From positions 1 through 64,000 of the forward strand of contig NZ_JADEXU010000030.1 in assembly GCF_015206895.1 (NCBI RefSeq): a DNA stretch of 64,000 nt, written 5' to 3'. The first letter of the stretch is position 1, and each line of letters starts with the position of its first letter. The position numbers were made by a program, and so were the translations under genes. The DNA is from Nostoc sp. LEGE 12450. GTDB lineage: Bacteria > Cyanobacteriota > Cyanobacteriia > Cyanobacteriales > Nostocaceae. Under the pieces are notes generated by a model. The model had not been told where the DNA came from, did no database searches, and saw only the letters and a list, made by a program, of their open reading frames with translations. Positions 52,502 through 63,089 of the stretch are shown piece by piece.

Positions 52502-52664
52502 AGAACTTACGCAAAACTACACGTGGTAGGGGCAATACCCTGCGGGTTCGCTGAAAGCGTTCTCGTAAGAGTAGCCGCTTCTCTACGAGACGCTTTGCGA
52601 ATGCGTCTACATGAATTGCCCCTACCGGAGAATAAAGATTTGGGCTATTTTTTGAGTAAGTCCT
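52502..52664. repeat. MITE-like element with nested dispersed repeat
   Basis: Outer ends ACTTACGCAAAA / TTTTTTGAGTAAGT; inner GGTAGGGGCAAT (52525-52536) / ATTGCCCCTACC (52615-52626). Confidence 0.65.
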
Positions 52665-52864
52665 GGATCTCAGAAAACTTGTAAGTAGGAAGGCTAAATT
52701 AAAGCTTACCTAGATTGGTGGGTTTCGACTCCGCTCAACCCTCGTCTTCTCAGAAATCGAGCATTGAGCGTATCGCTAAAGCGAAAGTTCCGCTAACGCG
52801 GAGCGTCTCGCAGAGAAGTCGAAATGCGTCTTACAAATAATTGCAACTTCCTACTTAACAAATG

Positions 52865-53566
52865 TTATCGATCTATATTTCCAGAAGCGATCGCATCTAA
52901 TTTCTTAGGATCGAGTATGATAATCGTCCCACCACGACGATAGCCAATTACTGACTTGAGACTTTTAATTAACCGCACACATTCTTCGTAAGTAATCCCA
53001 CTGCTGCGAGCCATGCGATAATAAGACAATTTGACCTTTAAACACTCGCCTTGTGGACTTAATTCAGTTCCTGATTCGGCAGCAAAATATTGAATTAATC
53101 TGGCAAGGCGAACAATAGCTCTTTCAGAAACTAATCCGTGGACTGTCTCATGTAATTGCTGAATCCGACTGTTAAACACCATCAGCATTCGTAATGCAAT
53201 TTCAGGGTTTTGTCCAATAGCTTTTAATAAAGCATCTCTTTCTATAGTGATAATTTCACAATCAGATTCAGCAGTTACGGTTGCTGGGGAAATTCCATTG
53301 CCTAATAAAGCAGGAGCCGCAAAAATTTCCCCAGCCGCTAAGATGCGGAGAATCGTTTCTTTCCCCGTCATTGCTATTTTGGTAACTTGAATTTCTCCAC
53401 TGGCAACAGCATAGAGTTTTGTTGGTAAGACATCACCCTCATGGAGAATAATCTCTCCTTTGCGATGGCGTTGCACCTGAGTGTAAGGTTGCAAATTTAC
53501 TTTGTCTGCTGTTTCTAAACTTGCAAACACAATAATTTGCGAAAGTTGTTCCAGGGATGCCTGCAT
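52865..53566 (-). CDS. Crp/Fnr family transcriptional regulator
   Basis: cNMP-binding fold HRKGEIILHEGDVLPTKLYAVASGEIQVTK and C-terminal HTH MARSSGITYEECVRLIKSL. Start placed at MQASLEQL, avoiding overlap with the amidase gene. Confidence 0.9.
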   Translation of the reverse strand: MQASLEQLSQIIVFASLETADKVNLQPYTQVQRHRKGEIILHEGDVLPTKLYAVASGEIQVTKIAMTGKETILRILAAGEIFAAPALLGNGISPATVTAESDCEIITIERDALLKAIGQNPEIALRMLMVFNSRIQQLHETVHGLVSERAIVRLARLIQYFAAESGTELSPQGECLKVKLSYYRMARSSGITYEECVRLIKSLKSVIGYRRGGTIIILDPKKLDAIASGNIDR

Positions 53567-53568
53567 GA

Positions 53569-54972
53569 TTAGCCTGATATCGCAAAGGCTGGACGATGAT
53601 GAATCCAAGGGTTAGCTGCTTCTAATTGTGTTGCTAGGTTGATGAGGGTAGCTTCAGCCGCAGGTTTACCAATTAGTTGCACACTTATGGGTAAACCCTT
53701 ACTATCAAAGCCGACAGGAATTGCGATCGCAGGTTGTCCAGTTGCATTCGCAGGTGGACAAGGGGCAATCCACTCAATAATATTTTGGAATGTCTCTTCT
53801 GGACTCAGGGAAGCCCATTCCCCAACACGGATAGGTGAATGGAGATAAACTGGCAATACCAGCACATCCACGGTATCGAAAAAGGCTACAATCTGTCGTG
53901 CCACAATCTGCATTTGGGAAACTGCTTGGAGGTACTGGGCAACAGAACCTGTCCGTGCAAAGAGCCAACGATTTAATGGTTGCAAGGCTTCAACAGGAAG
54001 TCCTGACGCAGCTACCCCAGCTTGCCAAACGATTTGAAATGGTTCAACTAAACCGCTAAAATCTGGGGATTTCTGTTCAACGTGGTGGCCGAGTTGTTCT
54101 AATAACTGGACTGTTTGACGGACACCTTGCTGACAGTTAGCATCAGCTTCTCCCAAAGGAGAAATATTAGTATCAAAGGCAATTCGCAAAGCACCCAATT
54201 TTGTCTGAGTAGCAGCGAGAAATGATGGCTCCGGATCTGGCAACCAGTAAGGATCGCCTGTGACATAGCCAGATATAGTATCCAATAGGGCAGCAGCATC
54301 AGCCACAGTCCGGGCGATGGGGCCGTTGACGGCAATTCCAGCGAGGCGTTCGCCTACAGGTGCTTTACTCACTCTGCCCCTGGATGGTTTGAGTCCTACC
54401 AAACCACAACAAGCCGCAGGGCCACGAATTGAACCACCGCCATCAGAACCTTGAGCGATCGCACACAATCCTGCTGCTACCGCCGCCGCCGCGCCACCAC
54501 TGGAACCGCCAGGGGTATATTCTAAATTCCACGGATTTCTCGCTGGAGGAAAACCCGTGGGTTCGCTGTAAGGGAATGAACCTAATTCAGAAGTGGCTGT
54601 TTTACCAAGAATAGTAAACCCGGCTTGCTTAATCCGCGTTACAACTCCATCATCATAGTTAGGTATATTGTTCAGTAATATGGGATTTCCATAAGTACAG
54701 GTAACATCAGCTACAGCATTGAGGTCTTTAATGGAAATTGGCACACCAAAAAATGGCGGTAGTTCCGAGGTAGTTGTCAATAATTCTGTTTTGGCTTTGG
54801 CATCTGCGATCGCTAGTTCTGCCATCACCGTAAAATAACTTCCTAATTGGGGATTTAATTGCTCAATCCGTTCTAAATATACTTCTACCAACTCTAGGGG
54901 CGATACTTCCCGGCGACGAATTAATTGCGCCAACTCTAGTGCTGGGGTAAATGCTAAATCAACTTCATTCAT
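53569..54972 (-). CDS. Amidase (amidase signature family)
   Basis: TPGGSSGGAAAAVAAGLCAIAQGSDGGGSIRGPAACCGLVGLKPSRGRVS. Confidence 0.96.
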   Translation of the reverse strand: MNEVDLAFTPALELAQLIRRREVSPLELVEVYLERIEQLNPQLGSYFTVMAELAIADAKAKTELLTTTSELPPFFGVPISIKDLNAVADVTCTYGNPILLNNIPNYDDGVVTRIKQAGFTILGKTATSELGSFPYSEPTGFPPARNPWNLEYTPGGSSGGAAAAVAAGLCAIAQGSDGGGSIRGPAACCGLVGLKPSRGRVSKAPVGERLAGIAVNGPIARTVADAAALLDTISGYVTGDPYWLPDPEPSFLAATQTKLGALRIAFDTNISPLGEADANCQQGVRQTVQLLEQLGHHVEQKSPDFSGLVEPFQIVWQAGVAASGLPVEALQPLNRWLFARTGSVAQYLQAVSQMQIVARQIVAFFDTVDVLVLPVYLHSPIRVGEWASLSPEETFQNIIEWIAPCPPANATGQPAIAIPVGFDSKGLPISVQLIGKPAAEATLINLATQLEAANPWIHHRPAFAISG

Positions 54973-55173
54973 AGGTTAGTGAATGGGTAATTTTGTCTTT
55001 CTCTGGGATTTTTAAACTGAAATTGTTACTTTACCAGGATTTACGGGAATTATACATTTTATAGATCCTAAGATTTGTCACTTAACTAGGATGCTTAGAT
55101 GTGTGGTTATGTTCTGACTCCAGCTATTTTAATTGTTTCGCATAAACTTTCGACAAATCCCTAAGAGGTATTT

Positions 55174-56646
55174 ATGGCTAACCTAGAAATACTTGTTAGT
55201 GAATTGCCAACACTAATTCAGAATTTAAAACTGACTATTGGCGATTCTAATAAAATCATGGAACAAATTATTTCGATCAATAATGCTCAAGAACAACTAC
55301 GAAATATTAAAAAATTAATTGCTCAGGAATTGAGATTGGAGAACGTCAAAAATCCTGCGATCGCTACACTACCTCGAATAGATACTGTAGCTAGTTTGTT
55401 TCTACCTAGTGTTGGATTAGTAGATCCAGCGATCGCAGAAAAATTTGGACATTCGAAAACTAAAATATCATTAACTGATTTACAATCCAAAATCGATGAC
55501 TGGATAGAATGGGGTTATTTTTTGCAAGCAATAGCTGCTGATATTCTCAGTGATGATAATTTAGTCAATCAACTAAATTCTGATATTAATCATCTCAGCT
55601 TATTTGCACAATTTCAGGTAATTTCTGAAAATTTAAAAATTAACTTAGTCTTTGAAAAATCTCATATTTTAGAAAATCAAATTCAAAAAATTAATAACTA
55701 CCAAAATGAATTACTACAATTAAAACAGAAGTTAAATTATGTTTTCAATACTATTAAAAATAGTCGTAGCTTATTAAATATTTTATTAGGAGTGTCTGCT
55801 TTTTGTGGAAAATCTGGCTTTGCTTTAGAGTGGTTAGATGATGACCACGAATTAATTATATCGAGTGACAGTAAATTTCAAGAATTGACCGATATTCTTA
55901 ATGATTGCGATCGTCTCCAAGAACAAATTGCTGTTTTAATTATTCAGGGTGACACTTTAAAGGAACAGGCAGAACAAGCCCTCAGAAAGATAGAACAAGA
56001 AAATCATAATAAAGCAACTATTAGCCAGCATGTACAAATATTACCAAAGTTTTCGACACCTAAGATAGTACGTTCGGTTTTAATCGTAGTCTCAAGTTTA
56101 GTAGTCTTGGGTTTTGGTAGCTGGAAAATTCAAGAACAAAGTCTCCAATGGCAGCAGATGAATCTAAGTTTAACTCAAGAAGCAAGTGCGAATGCTAAGT
56201 TTAAATCTGCTCAAAAATTCGGTATGGAGGCTGCTTCTCTAGTTCAAAAACCACCGCATCCTCTAAAAGTCTGGCAACAAGCAGAAACTAAATGGCATCA
56301 GGCAATAATCTTATTAGATAGTATTCCTCATCAAACATCAGTTTATGACAAGGCAAAGAAGAAATTAGCTTACTATCAGATTAACTATAAATCTATCAGT
56401 CAAAGAATATTAGTAGAAAAGCAAGCCTTAGCAAAATTAGAATCAGCCCAAAAACTAGCAATAGAAGCTAATCTTTTTGTAAACAGTTCACCTCATTCAC
56501 TACTACTTCGGCAACAAGCACAATATAAATGGGTGCAAGCAATCAATTTATTACAAGCTATTCCAGAGAGTACATCTGTCTCTGTACAAGCTAAAGAAAT
56601 GCTTACTATTTATAAAATTAATTATGCCGCTATTAGTCAAATATAG
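55174..56646 (+). CDS. Hypothetical coiled-coil/TM protein with duplicated C-terminal helical repeat
   Basis: TM IVRSVLIVVSSLVVLGFGSW, then two related blocks KFKSAQKFGMEAA...WQQAETKWHQAIILLDSIP and KLESAQKLAIEAN...RQQAQYKWVQAINLLQAIP. Confidence 0.65.
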   Translation: MANLEILVSELPTLIQNLKLTIGDSNKIMEQIISINNAQEQLRNIKKLIAQELRLENVKNPAIATLPRIDTVASLFLPSVGLVDPAIAEKFGHSKTKISLTDLQSKIDDWIEWGYFLQAIAADILSDDNLVNQLNSDINHLSLFAQFQVISENLKINLVFEKSHILENQIQKINNYQNELLQLKQKLNYVFNTIKNSRSLLNILLGVSAFCGKSGFALEWLDDDHELIISSDSKFQELTDILNDCDRLQEQIAVLIIQGDTLKEQAEQALRKIEQENHNKATISQHVQILPKFSTPKIVRSVLIVVSSLVVLGFGSWKIQEQSLQWQQMNLSLTQEASANAKFKSAQKFGMEAASLVQKPPHPLKVWQQAETKWHQAIILLDSIPHQTSVYDKAKKKLAYYQINYKSISQRILVEKQALAKLESAQKLAIEANLFVNSSPHSLLLRQQAQYKWVQAINLLQAIPESTSVSVQAKEMLTIYKINYAAISQI

Positions 56647-56672
56647 CAGTTCTAGATTATTCGTAAAAAATT

Positions 56673-56705
56673 AGATACCCAACTTCTTCAATAAGTTGGG
56701 TATCT
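56673..56705. terminator. Hairpin between convergent genes
   Basis: AGATACCCAACTT...AAGTTGGGTATCT (13-bp stem, 7-nt loop). Confidence 0.7.
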
Positions 56706-56757
56706 GGAAAACACAAATTTTCACATCTCGATATAATGAGGTATATCCTCAAATATT

Positions 56758-57453
56758 TTACGGATAATTTATTGCATCATTGCTTTCTTTGCTATAGCAA
56801 TCTATATACTGAGAATTAATCCACCCTTCCCTACCTAAGATTCTATTGTTTGGGCTATTAGTAACACGCACCTTAACCCAAGGTGTCGGGCGACCTTGAA
56901 GTGATACAATATCTGGCTTGAGTAATGTAATATTGTTGCCATTATCTAAACCTGCTGTTGACTTTCCGCCAGGTGTGGTACGTAAAGCTAATTGCCCCGA
57001 TTGCAACCCAGTTATTTCGCAGAGTGCAGGCTTAACTTGAGCTACATTGCCAGTACATTTTAGACTGCTACTACGTATCCAACCTTCTAAGCCTTTTTCT
57101 TTAGGACTATTTGCATCGATAACGCTAATGTAAATCCAGTTTTCAACACCTTTAGCTAGTACTTTTAACTTTGCATCTTCATATAAATTAATTGCACCTC
57201 CATCTTCAAATTCTCCTTGCGGTTTTCTGAGGTATAACAAAAGTGCTTCCTCATATCCTAGTTTCTTGGCTTGACAAGTCACTTGTCTGTTAGCATTTTT
57301 GGGAGTTGCAGCATTTGCTATTGGTAAAAAATTAAGAGTAGAAACCCACAGGTAAAATGCAGCAAAATAAATTTGAGGTATAGGTTCAAAAAAACTTGCC
57401 ATTGTTGAGTAAATACGAGTGTTTTTTCCTACCTTATCTGTGATAAGCCTCAT
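56758..57453 (-). CDS. SH3-like domain-containing secreted protein
   Basis: Signal-like N-terminus; LAKGVENWIYISVIDANSPKEKGLEGWIRSSSLKC and second ALRTTPGGKSTAG...REGWINSQYIDC unit. Confidence 0.65.
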   Translation of the reverse strand: MRLITDKVGKNTRIYSTMASFFEPIPQIYFAAFYLWVSTLNFLPIANAATPKNANRQVTCQAKKLGYEEALLLYLRKPQGEFEDGGAINLYEDAKLKVLAKGVENWIYISVIDANSPKEKGLEGWIRSSSLKCTGNVAQVKPALCEITGLQSGQLALRTTPGGKSTAGLDNGNNITLLKPDIVSLQGRPTPWVKVRVTNSPNNRILGREGWINSQYIDCYSKESNDAINYP

Positions 57454-57614
57454 CGTCCAGCATAATTTTACCTAAATCTATAAGGCGGATAAGATAGAAT
57501 TTGGAATCTACCCTGGGGGAAGACGAAGCGCAGAGGGGTTAAAAAAATTAAAGAGGTAAATCGCCATTTTTGAACGCTTTACCTCTCTTAACAACAGATA
57601 ATTACAACTAACAA

Positions 57615-58442
57615 TTAAACCTTAGAACGGTCAGTCAAAATCTCATAACCTGTGTCTGTAACTAACACTGTATGCTCAAACTGAGCCGACAAAGAATTAT
57701 CCACGGTGACTGCTGTCCAACGGTCAGATAATGTCCGGGTGTGTCTAGAACCCGCATTTAAAATTGGCTCAATTGCTAGCGTCATCCCCGCACGGAGTTT
57801 AACATTTGGCATCTCGCGGGTACGGTAGTTGAATACTGAAGGCTCTTCGTGCAAGTTACGACCAACGCCGTGTCCAGTGAATTCTTCAACTATACTAAAG
57901 CCGTTAGCTTTCACATGGTCTTCAATTGCTCCAGCTAAGTCAAGTAGGTATACACCAGCCTTTACTTGTTCAATGCCCTTAAATAAAGCTTCTTCTGCTA
58001 CGCGAATTAATTTAGCAGCTTCTTCTGTCACTTCACCGACAGCAATTGAAATGCAAGAATCACCATGAAAGCCTTGGTAATAAGCGCCAGTATCTACTTT
58101 TAATACATCCCCTACGCGAATCACTTTTTTAGGGCTAGGAATGCCATGCACTGCTTCATTATTAATGCTGGAGCAGATAGAACCAGGAAAACCGTGATAT
58201 CCTTTAAAACTCGGTGTTGCACCCATTTCGCGGATGCGTTTTTCTGCGTGAGCATCTAAATCAGCCGTCGTCATTCCTGGCTTTACTAACTCAGAAATTT
58301 CTTTTAAGACAGTTGCCACAATTGCCGATGATTGCCGCATGATTTCAATTTCACGCGGCGATTTAATTTCAATTCCTCGGCGTTGTTTTTTCGCAGGTGT
58401 AGGCTGAGTCGCTTGAGAAAGTAAGTTACTGAAAATGTTCAT
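57615..58442 (-). CDS. map: Type I methionyl aminopeptidase
   Basis: [37 protein letters not shown]...[19 protein letters not shown]...[15 protein letters not shown]. Confidence 0.95.
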   Translation of the reverse strand: MNIFSNLLSQATQPTPAKKQRRGIEIKSPREIEIMRQSSAIVATVLKEISELVKPGMTTADLDAHAEKRIREMGATPSFKGYHGFPGSICSSINNEAVHGIPSPKKVIRVGDVLKVDTGAYYQGFHGDSCISIAVGEVTEEAAKLIRVAEEALFKGIEQVKAGVYLLDLAGAIEDHVKANGFSIVEEFTGHGVGRNLHEEPSVFNYRTREMPNVKLRAGMTLAIEPILNAGSRHTRTLSDRWTAVTVDNSLSAQFEHTVLVTDTGYEILTDRSKV

Positions 58443-58722
58443 GGGAAATTAATAATTACTGGTGGCTTTGCCGATGAAGTATGAATGCTTTCTCTAGATT
58501 ACTTGAGAAATAATATCTATAATTTAAGCTATTTCAATCCCTGATAAGGATTATTGCAGTTTAGTCACTAATGTATACATAATAACATATTCACTTACTC
58601 TTAATATTTTAGACTTCAAACAAAATCGCCCTAACTTATTTTTGCTCCCCACTATACGATTTAGCCCAATTATCTTTAATTGAAACACTATGGTGCTATT
58701 AAATACGTGAGTCGAATAATTT

Positions 58723-59247
58723 TCAATTACTAATGGCAATTTCTCCAGTCATACCTGCTTCCGTATGTCCTGGTATTGAACAACGTAAGCCATAAGTTCC
58801 AGATTTTAAGGGCACAAATACCCATTCTGCCTCAGCACCCGGCTTGAGTTCCAGTTCGTGAATGGCTCCTTTAATTTCTACTTTGCCTGCTTGGACTTTT
58901 TGTGTCCAGATGCCATCGGCAAAGTCTTTAGCAGTAAAATAGTGCTTCAGTTGGCTGGGATTGGTAAGCCGAAGTTGATAGCGTTTGCCAGCCTCGAATT
59001 CTAGATGATTTGGCTCAAATTTGAGTTCGTTAGCCAAATTACCCAAGCTAATTGTAATTTCTGTAGCTGGTTGCTTAAGCAAATCACCAGATAAATTTGC
59101 CGCCATTGCTGGAGTCGCAGTGATGAAATTTAAGCTCAGGAGCAACGCAAATATTACGTACTTCTGCCGTAATATTTGCACCCAAGCAACATTTGAAAAA
59201 GCCAGAGATGTAATTAAAATTTGGTATAAATGGTTGTAAATTTTCAT
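58723..59247 (-). CDS. Cupredoxin domain-containing (plastocyanin/azurin-like) protein
   Basis: LEFEAGKRYQLRLTNPSQLKHYFTAKDF...AEWVFVPLKSGTYGLRCSIPGHTEAGMTGEI. Confidence 0.88.
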   Translation of the reverse strand: MKIYNHLYQILITSLAFSNVAWVQILRQKYVIFALLLSLNFITATPAMAANLSGDLLKQPATEITISLGNLANELKFEPNHLEFEAGKRYQLRLTNPSQLKHYFTAKDFADGIWTQKVQAGKVEIKGAIHELELKPGAEAEWVFVPLKSGTYGLRCSIPGHTEAGMTGEIAISN

Positions 59248-59348
59248 TGGTAGTTCTCAAAAGGCAATGCTGATGAGCAGGAACAATTTATAGGTAGCGG
59301 GAAAAACCGATTTACCTATTCTTTATTATCCATGCCCAGCGCCCATCT

Positions 59349-62240
59349 CTACCTAATGCTTTTCTCTGCTAACACAGATGGCCCAGCAGTAACGACTACG
59401 ATTTGATCTGGGTGGAGTAATTCACGAGCCGCTTGATTAACTTGCTCAAAGGTGACTTTCTGGAGTTTGTCAGTAAAGGTGTGCAATTCTACTTTATCTA
59501 GTCCATACACCTCATTCATCAGAATTCTGTCTGTTAATTCTTCTGGGTTTGCCAGGGAAACGTTGTAGTTGCTAATGAGGGTGCGTTTAGCTGTTTCTAC
59601 TTCTAGTGCTGTGACACCTTGTTGATGGATTTGCTGTAGTATTTGGCGAGTACTAGCGATCGCTTGACTAGTATCTGCTGGACTAGTTTGCATTTCTATC
59701 AAAAATGTGCCTGCACTCTTCCCAGCTTGAAAGTAGCTATAAATTCCATAGCTCAAACCTTGGCGATCGCGTACTTCTGCACCAAGTCTACTAGATAAAG
59801 TATCGCCTCCCAAAATCTGGTTCAATACTAAGGCTGCGTGAAACCGAGGATCGTAACGCTTAATACCTGTGTAACCCATATATGTCACAGCTTGGGCTTT
59901 ACCTGGTAAAACTGGGTTGACACTCACTATTTTCTCCGGCATTGATACCGGAGGATATTTTAATGTGGGTGCTTGGCCGCTAACTTCCCAGTTACCAAAC
60001 TCATTTTTAATGAGCGATCGCACTTTGTCTAGATCGAAATCTCCCACCAGCGCCAACACTGTCGTATCTGGACGATAATGTTTAGCTTTGAAATCGATCA
60101 CATCCTGGCGTTGAATCTGCTGCAAACTCTCCTCTGTGGGAAAAGTATGTAGAGGATGTTTTTTCGGGTAAATTGACTGCACAAATATTCTTCTGGCTAC
60201 TTCTGCTGGCTCATCTAATTCCAGTTGCAAATCGGTTAAAGTTTGTTGGCGATGTAATTCCAATTCTTGTGCGGGAAAGGTACTATTTTTAACAACATCT
60301 GCCAATATCTCCAGAATTATTGGCAAATCCCCTGCTAAACTATCACCCTCGATATGCACTCCTTCACGATGTACTTCAAAGTTTAGACTCGCCCCTCGTT
60401 CTGCCAATATTTTGGCAATAGTTAAGACATCTTTGCTCTTAGTACCATTTAGCAAATTATCTGCCACAAAAGCAGCCAATCCTGCTCGATCGTCTGGATC
60501 AAATTCTGTCCCGGCTTGAATGTAGCCGCTTAGAGTAACGGTTGGAGTACTATTATCGGGTAACAGTAATATCCGCAGTCCGTTGGTAAGTTTAAATTTT
60601 TGTGGTAAAACTTGAGCAATCGCATCTGTAGCCAAATCCACAGGTGGTAAGTATTTCACTACCTCAGAAGGAAGCACAGGCACGCCAGGAGAGAAATTTT
60701 CTGTAGTTTGGGTTGAGTCTGGTTTATCGCCAACCCCTGCTATTTGCTTTTGAGTTGGTTCAAAAAAGCCTACTCTTCGGGCTTTTTTTGTGAGGTATTT
60801 GTTAATCACAGCGACAACATCCGTCGGCTTCACCAGACGAACAGCAGCCAAATAGCGGTCAGTGTAGCGATAATCACCAACAGTTGTCTCATCATTACCC
60901 AATCGCATTGCTTGAGAAGTGATATCACGGTTACTCAAAATCACATCTGCTGTTAATTGGGTTTTGGCTCGTTCTACTTCCTCAGTTGTCACGCCTTTTT
61001 CTGCTACATTTGCGATCGCGCGGCTCAACACTGAGTCAATTTTTTTCAAATCTTTTTTAGATCCAGCCGTCACCAAAACCTCATACCAGCCAGATTCTCG
61101 CAAACTGGTAACAGATGCTGTAACTTCACTAGCTAAACCTGATTCCACCAATGCCTGATAAAGTCTAGAATTCCGTCCTTCTGTAAAGATGTAATCCATC
61201 ACATCCAACGCCGGCACATCTGGTTGATTTGCATCTGGTAGCGGATAAACAACTTGTAATAGTCGCCCTGCTCCCGGTTCTCGCAACACTATAGGAGATG
61301 AGGAAGATGACGAAGAAATAACTCCTACCTCCTGCCCCCTGCCTTCTGCCCCCTGCCTCCTACCTTCTGCCGACGCTCGCGGACTCGCTACCGCTTCGCT
61401 ATCCTGCCTTCTGCCTTCTACCTCCTGCCTCCTTGGTAATTTGCCAAACACCTCTTTAATTGTTTCGAGGGTATTCGCGGTTTGAAAATCTCCAACAATC
61501 ACTAAGACAGCATTATCGGGGCTGTAAAAATTACGGTAATATTTCTGTACTTGCCCAACTTCAAATTTTTCGACATCAGCTTTAGTGCCACCTACAGGCA
61601 AACCATAAGCATGATTAGGAAACACTGCCTGCATGACGGCGCGGTTGAGGCGATATTCTGGACTATTTTCGTAACCTTGCAACTCAGAAATTACTACTCG
61701 CTTTTCACTCGCTAGTTGTTCTGGCTCAATCTGGGAATTTTGCATTCTGTCCGCTTCTAATACCAAGAGCGGTTTTAGCTTGTTACGCTCCACAGTACCG
61801 TAATATGCAGTTTGGTCATAGCTGGTGAAAGCATTGGAATCACTACCTAAAGCACTAAACAAACGGCCAAATTGAATCGGACGATTTTTCGTGCCTTTAA
61901 ACATCAGGTGTTCCAGTTGGTGGGCAATGCCATTCACCCCTGGTTCTTCGTTGCGTGAGCCAACCTTGTACCACACCTGCACCGTCACCACTGGCGCAGT
62001 ATGCACTTCCTTTGTTAGGACAGTTAGACCATTCTCCAGCACTGTCTTATGGACGTTTTCTGTCAGTGTTGAGGGCATTATTCTTTTTGCTAGCAAGGTT
62101 GACTGGGATTTTTCTTTATTAGATATGGCTGTATGTTGACTCTTAGCAGGTTGATCGCTCAACAAAAAAACCGCTACTAGCCATAAGCTTAAAATTAATA
62201 ACGGCAAGGAGTATTTATAAAATCTAGACAATCCATACAT
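59349..62240 (-). CDS. M16 family metallopeptidase, two fused M16 domains
   Basis: HxxEH motif in GIAHQLEHLMFKGTKNRPIQ; second M16-like half PQKFKLTNGLRILLLPDNSTPTVTLSGYIQAGTEFDPDDRAGLAAFVADNLLNGT lacks HxxEH. Confidence 0.93.
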   Translation of the reverse strand: MYGLSRFYKYSLPLLILSLWLVAVFLLSDQPAKSQHTAISNKEKSQSTLLAKRIMPSTLTENVHKTVLENGLTVLTKEVHTAPVVTVQVWYKVGSRNEEPGVNGIAHQLEHLMFKGTKNRPIQFGRLFSALGSDSNAFTSYDQTAYYGTVERNKLKPLLVLEADRMQNSQIEPEQLASEKRVVISELQGYENSPEYRLNRAVMQAVFPNHAYGLPVGGTKADVEKFEVGQVQKYYRNFYSPDNAVLVIVGDFQTANTLETIKEVFGKLPRRQEVEGRRQDSEAVASPRASAEGRRQGAEGRGQEVGVISSSSSSSPIVLREPGAGRLLQVVYPLPDANQPDVPALDVMDYIFTEGRNSRLYQALVESGLASEVTASVTSLRESGWYEVLVTAGSKKDLKKIDSVLSRAIANVAEKGVTTEEVERAKTQLTADVILSNRDITSQAMRLGNDETTVGDYRYTDRYLAAVRLVKPTDVVAVINKYLTKKARRVGFFEPTQKQIAGVGDKPDSTQTTENFSPGVPVLPSEVVKYLPPVDLATDAIAQVLPQKFKLTNGLRILLLPDNSTPTVTLSGYIQAGTEFDPDDRAGLAAFVADNLLNGTKSKDVLTIAKILAERGASLNFEVHREGVHIEGDSLAGDLPIILEILADVVKNSTFPAQELELHRQQTLTDLQLELDEPAEVARRIFVQSIYPKKHPLHTFPTEESLQQIQRQDVIDFKAKHYRPDTTVLALVGDFDLDKVRSLIKNEFGNWEVSGQAPTLKYPPVSMPEKIVSVNPVLPGKAQAVTYMGYTGIKRYDPRFHAALVLNQILGGDTLSSRLGAEVRDRQGLSYGIYSYFQAGKSAGTFLIEMQTSPADTSQAIASTRQILQQIHQQGVTALEVETAKRTLISNYNVSLANPEELTDRILMNEVYGLDKVELHTFTDKLQKVTFEQVNQAARELLHPDQIVVVTAGPSVLAEKSIR
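61300..61434 (-). repeat. STRR/dispersed repeat translated within the M16 peptidase
   Basis: (CCTCCTGCC/CCTTCTGCC)n with embedded GCCGACGCTCGCGGACTCGCTACCGCTTCGCTATCC; encodes RRQEVEGRRQDSEAVASPRASAEGRRQGAEGRGQEVGVISSSSSSS. Confidence 0.8.
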
Positions 62241-62382
62241 GTACTTCGGAAATATATCTGTAAATTAATTTACATAATTATTTTGGTGAGTGACCAGAGT
62301 TTAATGTGGCCAAAAAATCTGTTACCTCGGCAACAATACAGAAAAACAATATATTAGCAATAAAGCTGATAAAAAAGCTAAA

Positions 62383-62829
62383 TTATGGCAGTTTTGCTAA
62401 AACTCGAATGAATTCCAGAGGTAAGCCATCTGTATCGGCGATGAAAGCCACTTCGTAAATGCGATCGCCTATTTGCTGTTGTGTCGGTTCTAAAAGTACC
62501 TTTAACGGTTGTAATTCTTCGGTTTGACTCTCAGCCGCCGCAAGTAATACACGTTCTTGTAAATTTATCAACCAGCTAGGTAAATCTGGTGTAATCTCAG
62601 TTAAATCGAACGAGAGATGATAATACCCCACATAATGCTCGTCAGCAAAGGCATCTGGGGCTGGCTTTGGTTCGGGAATTTGGATCAGTTCAATTCTGCC
62701 GCCCAATCCTTCCATCCAGCAAGCTAGCGTGTAGCCTGTAGTAAAGCGTTCCGAAATTGTAAATCCTAAATGTTCGTAGAAAGCGATCGCTCGATGAATA
62801 TTCGCAGTCCGAATAGAAGCGTGGTGCAT
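62383..62829 (-). CDS. VOC family protein
   Basis: MHHASIRTANIHRAIAFYEHLGFTISERFTTGYTLACWMEGLGGRIELIQ. Start moved because MTKDKGQI is repeat-derived. Confidence 0.88.
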   Translation of the reverse strand: MHHASIRTANIHRAIAFYEHLGFTISERFTTGYTLACWMEGLGGRIELIQIPEPKPAPDAFADEHYVGYYHLSFDLTEITPDLPSWLINLQERVLLAAAESQTEELQPLKVLLEPTQQQIGDRIYEVAFIADTDGLPLEFIRVLAKLP

Positions 62830-63089
62830 AATTTGTCCTTTGTCCTTTGTCACTTGTCCTTTGTTTAGGCACTTTTAACTAAATCCAATTCTTATTGTGG
62901 GGACGAGAGAACTATGAGCAGTGGTTTCCGCCATTGGTGCAGCCCGCTCGTAGGTATCAATTCAGAGCGTCTCGCCCACCCATAACCAAGGGCGGACAAG
63001 ATGTCCACCCCACAAGATTGGATAATTTTTTTCTTGGTAATCCCTGATTCACTAATGACCAATGACAAATGACAAATGACTAATGACCA

